Assembly: GCA_020847355.1 (NCBI GenBank)
Contig: JADLCG010000312.1
Span: forward strand, 1-5,990
Origin: Anaerolineales bacterium
GTDB taxonomy: Bacteria > Chloroflexota > Anaerolineae > Anaerolineales > Villigracilaceae
Reading direction: 5' to 3'
DNA length: 5,990 nucleotides
Part shown: positions 1 to 5,203 of the stretch, piece by piece
Layout of the letters: every line of letters begins with the position of its first letter
Numbering within the stretch: the stretch's first letter is position 1
The notes under the pieces: model-generated
The model's input: only the letters and a program-made list of their open reading frames with translations
Databases searched by the model: none
What the model was told of the DNA's origin: nothing
Position numbers and translations under genes: made by a program

Positions 1-2
1 CC

Positions 3-185
3 GGAATTTTAGCCATCGGCTCCGCTAAAGAAACTGCGGTTGTGGAAAACGGTCAAATCAAAATTGGCTCGCGGATGAAAGCGACCATCTCCGTTGACCA
101 TCGAGTCAGCGACGGCGCCGAAGCCGCGCAATTCATGCAGAAACTGGCGGAATTTTTAGAAAACCCAGTCCGCATGTTGGTGTAA
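3..185 (+). CDS. 2-oxoacid dehydrogenase complex E2 acyltransferase, C-terminal end (5' partial)
   Basis: The reading frame is open from the window edge and gives the last 60 residues of a dihydrolipoamide acyltransferase. This enzyme is the cytoplasmic core of the pyruvate, 2-oxoglutarate or branched-chain dehydrogenase complex and passes the acyl group from lipoyl-lysine to CoA. The fragment shows the family's catalytic signature DHRVSDGAEAAQF (fragment residues 32-44), with the active-site His at residue 33 and Asp at residue 37. The typical closing helix and LENPVRMLV end follow. The preceding GILAIGSAKE strand and the turn IGSRMKATISV also match the family. The lipoyl and E1/E3-binding domains lie outside the window, so the substrate (pyruvate is most common) cannot be decided and I give no gene symbol. 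The gene converges on the secreted-protein gene, and a hairpin begins 4 nt after its TAA stop. Confidence 0.93.
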   Translation, partial: GILAIGSAKETAVVENGQIKIGSRMKATISVDHRVSDGAEAAQFMQKLAEFLENPVRMLV

Positions 186-188
186 TCA

Positions 189-221
189 AAAAACTCCGCG
201 ATTTTCAATCGCGGAGTTTTT
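189..221. terminator. Bidirectional intrinsic terminator between convergent genes
   Basis: A near-perfect 15-bp stem (189-203 paired with 207-221) encloses a 3-nt loop. The core is ACTCCGCGATT / AATCGCGGAGT. An A-run on the left arm and a T-run on the right arm give a U-tract in either direction. It begins 4 nt after the E2 stop codon and lies 5 nt beyond the stop of the convergent minus-strand gene, so it probably ends both transcripts. The structure is seen in the sequence; shared use is inferred. Confidence 0.9.
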
Positions 222-226
222 ATAAT

Positions 227-3112
227 TTACGGCACGTAATATTCGATCCGCAAGTGCGGGCGGTCGAGCAGTTCGTTGGCATCCCCGCTGAAGAAGCTGA
301 TGAAATCGTCGCCTAAATCGTTGTTATCATCCAATTGGAAATACAAGCGCAATTGAGTCACGCCCTGCAAGTTGATCAAGCGATTCGCGTCGCCGTTGAG
401 CAAAGCCCAATACACATCGCCAACCGGATTATTCTGAATGAAGCCCACCGCGTTCAACGTGGACGGCGCTTGAAAATCTGAGGCTTGCAGTGCATAAGAG
501 CCGAGATAGCTATCAAACCCAAAATTTCCTTTAACTAGATCAATCTGAATATTTTGATGCGTGTCAAATGGATTCGTGCCGGCGCCGCTTTGTCTTTTGA
601 TCGTTAAGATGACTTGCGTCACCACGGCGTTATCCGGCAGGCTCTGAGTTGGGAAATGCAAAATAGCGCGGTATTGTTGATTTTGAGAGCTATCTCCCAG
701 CCGAAAGATCGGCGCCGCCGAATTAGCCGAGCCGCCAACATTGCTATTCTCGCTAGATTCTAAAACCCAGCCGTCATTTGAACCGCCAGAACGCAACGTA
801 ACCGTTGAATACGTCACTGGCGCTTTATTGAGCGTATACGTTTCGCCTAAAAGATTGCCGTTGCCTGCGCCAGCGCCGCCCAAAGGCATGTTTATCGAAT
901 TAACAATTGAATCATTATCAACTAAATCCAAACGTAAGGAGCCGTTTCCGTTGCCCGTCGCAATGGAAACTGTATAAGCATCGCCGGACCCGCTCACCCC
1001 GTTGAGCGTAGCGCCGCTAATTCCACTGGCAAAGAAGCTAAAGTCGCTCACATCCACGCCAGTCACCGCTTCAGAAAAAGTCACGCGGAAGTTAACGCTC
1101 GAAGCAGAAGTTGGGTTGGCGTCCAGCCGCGTAATTGATTTAACTGTTGGTACATTTCTGGCAAGCGCATAAACTTCACCGGCGGTAAAACTTCCATTCA
1201 GCAAAATTGAAGAAGCATCCATAATGCTGTGATTATCAATCAAATCGAGGCGCAAAGTTCCAGCGCCCGCGCCGGTATTAACTGTGACTGTATAACTCGC
1301 GTCTGCGCCTGAAACATCCGTCAAACTCGCGCCGCTCACTGAGCCGGTTGTGGCAATTGAAAAATCGCTCGCATCCACGCCGCTGACCGGCTTGGAAAAA
1401 TTGACGGCAAAACGCACGCTATTTTGTGAAGTAGGATTCGCGTCCAACCGCAAAATGGAAGTTACGCTCGGCGTAGTTTTGATTACCGTATAAACTTCGC
1501 CGCCGCTAAAATTTCCATTGCCCGCGCCCGCGCCGCCCAAAGGCTTCGCCGAATCATCTTTGACGCTATCGTCATCCACAACATCCAGACGAATAGTCCC
1601 ATCGCCTGAGCCAGTGTTCACCGTGACGTCGTACACGCTCCCTGCCCCGCTGACATTTGTCACGCCTGCCCCGGCAATTCCCCCGCTGATAGAAAGAACA
1701 AAATCGCTCGCATCCACGCCGCTGACTGATTCCGAAAACGTGATTTGGAAATGAATAACTTGATCCGCCGCAGAGCCGCAAGGTTGCGGGCAGAAATGAC
1801 TTACCGAAACCACGCTCGGGTTAAGATTGACCGGCTGGGCGATCTCTTTCACAAAAATATCCCGCGCCGCATTGGTATCGCCAACCACCAGCGAACTGGA
1901 GCCGGAAGCAAAAGCGATCAAATCGCCGGAACTTGAAATAGACGGGAGAATGGGATTGCCTTCGCCGTTATCGCTTGAGCCGCCGCCAACCACTAAAGAG
2001 GTTGTGTTTTCAATTTGATCGTGCAGATAAATCCAACGCGTCGGCAGTCCATCGCCGCGATCGTCATAAGAGAACGCAATGTAGCGCCCATTAGCGGAAA
2101 TGACCGAATCGTTTGAATGCCCATACAGCGGGTAGCCGTTTTGGAAAGAGACCAAGTTCGTGGCGCCGGTTGTAAAATCGTGGACGTAGGCATATTCAAA
2201 GCCTAAAGTATCTTGCGTCAATAAGTTTTCAGAATAAGAAGAAAAAGTTACATATCTGCCATCGCCAGAGATGGACGGCTCATTTGCGCCCTTGTTCGCC
2301 AACACGCCGCTTGAATTGACGGAAGCTAGAACAATTTGCGCGGTTTGCACAGCGTAAACAAATACGTCAGTCTTTCCATTCGTATCATTGGCGACCAAAT
2401 CGCTCGCGGCCGAAACAAAAACCACAAAGCGCCCATCCAGCGAAATCGAAGGGTCGAAAGCGGCGGCATTCGCGTTTGCCGAAGCGCGCACCGTTGTCCC
2501 GCTTTGATTATCATGGACGAAAATATCCGCCACGCCGTTCGTATCGCCGGCAACAAGGTTGCTGGCATCCGAAACAAACGCCACATAACGCCCATCGCCT
2601 GAAATAGAAGGCGCAGATGAATCGCTATTGGCTTGAGCGCCGCTGGAATCCACGCTGACTCTGGTCACTGCGCCGCTTTGCGTATCTTTAACAAAAATAT
2701 CGGTGAAGTTATTGGTATCGCCGCCGACCAAATTGTTCGCGCCAGATTCAAACGCCACATACCGCCCGTTAGCAGAAACAGCCGGCGCGCCGCCGCTGGC
2801 TTGTCCGCCGCTGGAATCTACCGAGACGCGCGTGGTGAGGTTTAGCTGTCTATCGCGCAGGAAGACATCGCCCAAGCCGTTCGTATCTCCATCTACGAGA
2901 TTGCCCGCTTCAGATTCAAAAACGACAAAACGCCCATCCGCGGAAATTTTTCCCCAATAGGACATTGCGTCCGCTTGCGTTCCGCTAGAACTGACCGAGA
3001 CCCGCGTTACATCCCCCGGCGCGGCAGACACAGGAAAGACCATCAGGCTTGCAGATAACAAAACCAACGCCGTCAGCGCGGAAAAAATTTTCCTCAATTT
3101 GTCCAGTTTCAT
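227..3112 (-). CDS. Large secreted protein: seven-bladed PD40 propeller, three Ig-like repeats, DNRLRE-like C-terminal domain
   Basis: This encodes a secreted protein of 961 residues with no recognised enzymatic activity. The ATG at 3112 is chosen because AAAGGAG lies 6 nt upstream and a signal peptide follows at once: a Lys/Arg-rich start, a hydrophobic core at about residues 9-27, and VSA-A at 28-31. The in-frame ATG at 3217 would bury this signal behind 35 extra residues and lies upstream of the predicted transcription start. Residues 36-423 hold seven repeats of the PD40/TolB-like type, with consensus SISxDGRYVAFxS then LVxGDTNGxxDIFVxD. Residues 431-543, 549-651 and 657-762 are three related Ig-like modules (VTFSEAVTGVDxSDF, then YTVTVNTG, then LRLDLVDNDSI). 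Residues 766-961 resemble DNRLRE domains, with a line like YRAILHFPTQSLPDNAVV and the ending RPHLRIEYY. I see no LPXTG motif, C-terminal membrane segment or lipobox, so it is probably released or held by non-covalent contacts. Binding to extracellular carbohydrate or protein is plausible but unproven. The domain calls come from pattern recognition, not a profile search. Confidence 0.88.
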   Translation of the reverse strand: MKLDKLRKIFSALTALVLLSASLMVFPVSAAPGDVTRVSVSSSGTQADAMSYWGKISADGRFVVFESEAGNLVDGDTNGLGDVFLRDRQLNLTTRVSVDSSGGQASGGAPAVSANGRYVAFESGANNLVGGDTNNFTDIFVKDTQSGAVTRVSVDSSGAQANSDSSAPSISGDGRYVAFVSDASNLVAGDTNGVADIFVHDNQSGTTVRASANANAAAFDPSISLDGRFVVFVSAASDLVANDTNGKTDVFVYAVQTAQIVLASVNSSGVLANKGANEPSISGDGRYVTFSSYSENLLTQDTLGFEYAYVHDFTTGATNLVSFQNGYPLYGHSNDSVISANGRYIAFSYDDRGDGLPTRWIYLHDQIENTTSLVVGGGSSDNGEGNPILPSISSSGDLIAFASGSSSLVVGDTNAARDIFVKEIAQPVNLNPSVVSVSHFCPQPCGSAADQVIHFQITFSESVSGVDASDFVLSISGGIAGAGVTNVSGAGSVYDVTVNTGSGDGTIRLDVVDDDSVKDDSAKPLGGAGAGNGNFSGGEVYTVIKTTPSVTSILRLDANPTSQNSVRFAVNFSKPVSGVDASDFSIATTGSVSGASLTDVSGADASYTVTVNTGAGAGTLRLDLIDNHSIMDASSILLNGSFTAGEVYALARNVPTVKSITRLDANPTSASSVNFRVTFSEAVTGVDVSDFSFFASGISGATLNGVSGSGDAYTVSIATGNGNGSLRLDLVDNDSIVNSINMPLGGAGAGNGNLLGETYTLNKAPVTYSTVTLRSGGSNDGWVLESSENSNVGGSANSAAPIFRLGDSSQNQQYRAILHFPTQSLPDNAVVTQVILTIKRQSGAGTNPFDTHQNIQIDLVKGNFGFDSYLGSYALQASDFQAPSTLNAVGFIQNNPVGDVYWALLNGDANRLINLQGVTQLRLYFQLDDNNDLGDDFISFFSGDANELLDRPHLRIEYYVP
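827..1822 (-). repeat. Three tandem Ig-like modules in the secreted protein
   Basis: Modules of about 103-113 residues occupy 1484-1822, 1160-1468 and 827-1144. Each has a strand ending in xFS(E/K)xV(S/T)GVDxSDF, then a YxVxVxTGxGxGxLRLDLVD stretch. Modules 1 and 3 share PLGGAGAGNGN, while modules 2 and 3 share RLDANPTS. They resemble the Big_12-like group of bacterial Ig domains, which act as spacers or adhesion modules on secreted proteins. The exact family is an inference. Modules 1 and 2 share an identical 27-bp DNA stretch (1361-1387 and 1700-1726). Confidence 0.78.
1844..3007 (-). repeat. Seven tandem PD40-type propeller repeats in the secreted protein
   Basis: The blade cores lie at about residues 56-87, 112-143, 169-201, 222-254, 280-312, 337-365 and 391-423 of the 961-residue protein, with a period of about 53-58 residues. 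Blades 1-4 and 7 carry the GDTN-x-x-x-D-I/V-F or NDTN acidic turn. Blade 5 has a variant (QDTLGFEYAYV) and blade 6 has lost it (DDRGDGLPTRWIYL). The link TRVSV(D/S)SSGxQA precedes blades 1-3, and later links are diverged. Seven blades are enough to close a propeller. The DNA of the repeats has drifted, so the duplication is old. Confidence 0.82.
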
Positions 3113-3118
3113 AGTTCG

Positions 3119-3125
3119 CTCCTTT
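3119..3125 (-). promoter_or_regulatory. Shine-Dalgarno site that fixes the secreted-protein start
   Basis: On the minus strand AAAGGAG sits 6 nt before the ATG at 3112. No similar site precedes the in-frame ATG at 3217. This site and the signal peptide directly after the ATG set the start. Confidence 0.85.
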
Positions 3126-3197
3126 ACAAACTGCGCCCCATTTTTCAACTTTAATCCCATAATACGCCGCAAAGGATTGGAAGTGGGTATCAAAAGC

Positions 3198-3225
3198 ATA
3201 ATAAAACAGTTTCGCACTTAAGCAA
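3198..3225 (-). promoter_or_regulatory. Candidate sigma70-type promoter for the secreted-protein gene
   Basis: On the minus strand a -35-like TTGCTT (3220-3225) and a -10-like TATTAT (3198-3203) are separated by 16 bp. Transcription would begin near 3191, leaving a leader of about 79 nt before the ATG at 3112. The -35 element overlaps the T-run of the preceding operon's terminator. The -35 match is moderate, so this is a candidate only. Confidence 0.5.
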
Positions 3226-3252
3226 AAGTTCCCGCGCTGACGGCGGGAACTT
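3224..3252 (-). terminator. Intrinsic terminator of the polyamine operon
   Basis: A perfect 10-bp stem, AAGTTCCCGC / GCGGGAACTT (3226-3235 with 3243-3252), encloses a 7-nt loop. On the minus strand a short T-run (TTTT, then GCTT) follows the stem. It lies about 27 nt after the stop codon of the last operon gene and before the secreted-protein gene. The stem is strong but the U-tract is short, so some read-through is possible. Confidence 0.75.
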
Positions 3253-3278
3253 AAACGCTAAAAAGGGATTCGTTCAGT

Positions 3279-3677
3279 TTAGCGGCGGTAGGTCACGTTC
3301 AATTTGTAATCATCCGCTCCGAAATATTCCATTGCAAATTTTGCCGCATCTTCAGGGTCGTATTCTGCACAGCTAAAAACGTCCAGGTAAATGGCGCGGC
3401 TGGCGTCGGCAAAGTGGGCTGAAATGAGCGAAGTTTCGATCAACTGCGTCATGCTAAAGCCTTGCACGCGGGGTTCATCGCCAAAGAAAACGACTTGAGT
3501 CTCGCCATACCTGCGCATTTTGATGCGGTCGCATAAGATTTTGACAAATTCCTTGATCGCCTCCGCATTTTGCATCAGGCTTAAATCGCAGTTATACAAA
3601 TCAATGGAGGAAGAAACGCCCCAATATGCCTGCGTCTCTTCTTTTACTATTTCGCGCTCGATTGGCGATACATTCAT
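3279..3677 (-). CDS. Divergent SpeD homologue: pyruvoyl-dependent decarboxylase, probably not acting on S-adenosylmethionine
   Basis: This 132-residue protein has the size and layout of a prokaryotic (class 1B) AdoMet decarboxylase proenzyme. The stretch QLIETSLISAHFADASRAIY aligns without gaps to the family's SESHLSIHTWPEYGY region. The self-cleavage and pyruvoyl serine is S83 (cut after T82 rather than Glu), H88 is the processing His and C103 (in DVFSCAE) the catalytic Cys. The spacings of 5 and 15 residues are the same as in the canonical SpeD encoded upstream. The WPE segment, which in AdoMet decarboxylases lines the substrate pocket, is replaced by ADA. The N-terminal part (WGVSSSIDLYNCD) still fits the fold. 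The ATG overlaps the speE stop as ATGA, which implies translational coupling, and AAAGGA lies 10 nt upstream. Work on speD homologues that became pyruvoyl-dependent ornithine or arginine decarboxylases makes that the favoured role: it would supply the amine for spermidine synthase. A true AdoMet decarboxylase or an accessory subunit of the first SpeD remains possible. Confidence 0.82.
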   Translation of the reverse strand: MNVSPIEREIVKEETQAYWGVSSSIDLYNCDLSLMQNAEAIKEFVKILCDRIKMRRYGETQVVFFGDEPRVQGFSMTQLIETSLISAHFADASRAIYLDVFSCAEYDPEDAAKFAMEYFGADDYKLNVTYRR

Positions 3678-4501
3678 CCGTACAATTCCTTTCTAAAGAA
3701 CTCCGGCAAAGCGAAAGCCGCTTTGTGGATTTCAGGGTTGATATAGCGGTTAATGCCCGGCGGAAACGGATTCCGTAAGCCGTTTTCCCACGGCGTGTTT
3801 GAGACATACATAAATCCAATACCGCCGCCCGGATAAGTTGGGATATTGGCGTAATAATAGGCGGGGCTTTGCGCTAAAGCCTTTGCAGATTGATAAATCG
3901 TTTTGATCAACTTGGTATCAAAGAAAGGCTGTTCGCATTGCGTAGCGGCGGCTCCGTTTGGCGCCAAGGCGCGAACCATGAGCTTGTAAAATTCATCCGA
4001 GAACAAACGCTCCGCCATGCCGATTGGATCGGTCGTATCGGAGATGATCACGTCAAATTGACCCGGGTTTTCTTCGAGGTAGCCAAATGCGTCCCGAATG
4101 AGCAGTTCGGCGCGCGGATCTGCCCACGGGTCGCCAAAAGCGGCGAAATGTTCGCGGGATAACTCCACAACGCGCGCATCCAACTCACAGACGACTGCCT
4201 GCTCCACCGAAGGATATCGCAAAACCTGTTGCAGTGAGCCGCCATCTCCGCCGCCGACAATTAATACGCGCTTGGGGTTACCCACCGCTAACATCGGCAC
4301 ATGCGCGATCATTTCATGGTAGCCCATGTTATCGCGCTCGGTCAGTTGAATAATGCCGTCCAAGATCATGGTCTTGCCGAAGAATTCCGCTTCCACAATT
4401 TGGAGATGTTGAAATTGCGTTTGTTCGTCGGCTAAAATTCGCTTAACTTGAATCCCTTTACGATAATAAGGATGTAATTCTTCCGTATACCAAATACCCA
4501 T
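3674..4501 (-). CDS. speE: Spermidine synthase (polyamine aminopropyltransferase)
   Basis: This cytoplasmic enzyme moves the aminopropyl group of decarboxylated AdoMet onto putrescine, giving spermidine and methylthioadenosine. The 275-residue length is normal for bacterial SpeE. Visible family motifs are GKTMILDGIIQLTERD (42-57), YHEM (61-64), the nucleotide-binding loop VGGGDGGS (82-89), the acidic CELD (105-108), RDAF (136-139), the catalytic-loop SDTTDPIG (154-161, Asp155 the likely catalytic base) and PTYPGG (221-226). The N-terminal small beta domain is present, so the protein is complete. The ATG at 4501 follows the speD stop by 11 nt, with GGAG overlapping that stop 8 nt before the ATG. 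The 3' end overlaps the next gene by 4 nt. Acceptor choice (putrescine, agmatine or another amine) cannot be read reliably from these motifs. Confidence 0.95.
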   Translation of the reverse strand: MGIWYTEELHPYYRKGIQVKRILADEQTQFQHLQIVEAEFFGKTMILDGIIQLTERDNMGYHEMIAHVPMLAVGNPKRVLIVGGGDGGSLQQVLRYPSVEQAVVCELDARVVELSREHFAAFGDPWADPRAELLIRDAFGYLEENPGQFDVIISDTTDPIGMAERLFSDEFYKLMVRALAPNGAAATQCEQPFFDTKLIKTIYQSAKALAQSPAYYYANIPTYPGGGIGFMYVSNTPWENGLRNPFPPGINRYINPEIHKAAFALPEFFRKELYG

Positions 4502-4512
4502 CGCGGCGACTC

Positions 4513-4896
4513 CTAAATTGCCACCGGCAATTTAGTTTCAATCGAGGCTTCGCGGTCCAGTTTGCGCATGGAGAAATCGTCAGCTTCAAAAGCGCTTTTA
4601 ATCCGCATGAGCAAAGGCGTCATGTCTTTGCCGATGGCGCAAGTGAAGAGGTCAATGGCGCAATACCCATATTCGGGCCAGGCATGTAAGCTAGCGTGCG
4701 ATTCGGCTAGCAATAAAAAGCAGGTAAAGCCGTGCGGGCTAAATTTATAAAAGCCTTCGTCTACAACCGTCAAGCCGCTTTCCTTTACGGCTCGTGAAAA
4801 TAATGAATACGCGCGTTCGCTGTCTTTCAGAATTTCAGGATTGCAGTCGGAGAGATCAAAAATAAAATGCTCTCCTAATTTCAAAGTCGCGTTCAC
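4513..4896 (-). CDS. speD: S-adenosylmethionine decarboxylase proenzyme (class 1B, pyruvoyl-type)
   Basis: This makes decarboxylated AdoMet, the aminopropyl donor for spermidine synthase, in the cytoplasm. The 127-residue proenzyme carries the full signature AESHASLHAWPEYGYCAIDL (64-83) followed by FTC. Self-cleavage should fall between E65 and S66, turning S66 into the pyruvoyl group of the alpha chain (66-127) and leaving a beta chain of 1-65. H71 and C86 are the other conserved catalytic and processing residues, and the WPE pocket (73-75) is intact. Translation starts at a GTG: an in-frame TGA lies immediately upstream, so no longer start is possible, and GGAGG sits 5 nt before the GTG. 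It is the first gene of the operon, 11 nt ahead of speE, behind a predicted promoter at 5014-5041. Confidence 0.95.
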   Translation of the reverse strand: MNATLKLGEHFIFDLSDCNPEILKDSERAYSLFSRAVKESGLTVVDEGFYKFSPHGFTCFLLLAESHASLHAWPEYGYCAIDLFTCAIGKDMTPLLMRIKSAFEADDFSMRKLDREASIETKLPVAI

Positions 4897-4899
4897 TCA

Positions 4900-4906
4900 C
4901 ACCTCC
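4900..4906 (-). promoter_or_regulatory. Strong Shine-Dalgarno site for the speD GTG start
   Basis: On the minus strand GGAGGTG lies just before the start, with GGAGG 5 nt from the GTG at 4896. With the in-frame TGA directly upstream (4897-4899), it fixes the non-ATG start. It is a near-perfect match to the anti-Shine-Dalgarno sequence, so strong initiation is expected. Confidence 0.85.
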
Positions 4907-5013
4907 GAGGGTTAAAAATGAAAGAACCCACCCGAAAACCTTTGCCAAACGATCCGCAGGATGTATCCCTGTGTAACGCGTGGAACTGTCTTCAAGTAGA
5001 CTCTTGTTTCGTA

Positions 5014-5041
5014 TTTATACTATGTCTTGGCGGAGCGTCAA
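5014..5041 (-). promoter_or_regulatory. Predicted sigma70-type promoter of the speD-speE operon
   Basis: On the minus strand TTGACG (5036-5041) and TATAAA (5014-5019) are separated by 16 bp. Both hexamers are close to consensus. Transcription would begin near 5007, giving a leader of about 110 nt before speD. I recognise no riboswitch class in that leader. Its only structures are weak: GGGTT / AACCC (4909-4929) next to the ribosome-binding site, and a short CAGG / CCTG hairpin around 4957-4972. Confidence 0.7.
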
Positions 5042-5097
5042 TCTTTTAAGCCAGTGAATATTTTTTATACAAATCGCGGCTGGAGGTCATAATCGTT

Positions 5098-5147
5098 ATT
5101 CTGCGCTTCATGCAGGTTATATTTGTTATTGAAATAAATTCTGCGCT
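5098..5147. repeat. Direct repeat of ATTCTGCGCT in the hemW promoter region
   Basis: The same 10-mer occurs at 5098-5107 and 5138-5147, with start points 40 bp apart, or close to four helical turns. The second copy lies between the predicted -35 and -10 elements of hemW and the first lies about 65 bp before the transcription start. That arrangement could suit a regulator binding one DNA face, but chance is not excluded. Confidence 0.5.
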
Positions 5148-5156
5148 AAGTATTAT
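5129..5156 (+). promoter_or_regulatory. Predicted sigma70-type promoter for hemW
   Basis: TTGAAA (5129-5134) and TATTAT (5151-5156) are separated by 16 bp in an A/T-rich stretch. Transcription would begin near 5163, about 41 nt before the ATG. With the operon promoter on the opposite strand, this makes the roughly 307-nt gene-free stretch 4897-5203 a divergent promoter region. I see no RNA gene in it. Confidence 0.62.
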
Positions 5157-5203
5157 GCAAAAGCCAAAAAGAAGCCGGTTCAAAAGTGTGGTTAAATTAC
5201 CGC

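Noticed and set aside
741..2960. Many plus- and minus-strand frames of 60-90 codons inside the secreted-protein gene
   Set aside because: They are out-of-phase shadows of the repetitive gene, with low-complexity composition and no ribosome-binding sites.
827..3007. Repeated DNA in the secreted-protein gene as a possible CRISPR or mobile repeat array
   Set aside because: The period follows protein modules (about 55 or 105 residues), the frame is kept, and the copies diverge at the DNA level. This is coding repetition.
3601..4322. Frames on both strands within speE and the speD-like gene
   Set aside because: They overlap strongly supported polyamine genes and show no recognisable protein features.
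4893..4931. A 12-codon minus-strand reading frame starting at GTG and overlapping the speD start as GTGA, a possible leader peptide
   Set aside because: It has only a weak AAGG-like site upstream, no regulatory codon pattern such as Met or Arg runs, and could arise by chance. Not supported without conservation.
4897..5007. SAM or polyamine-sensing riboswitch in the speD leader
   Set aside because: The stems visible by eye are short, and I recognise no conserved core of a known class. Kept only as a modest finding about the leader.
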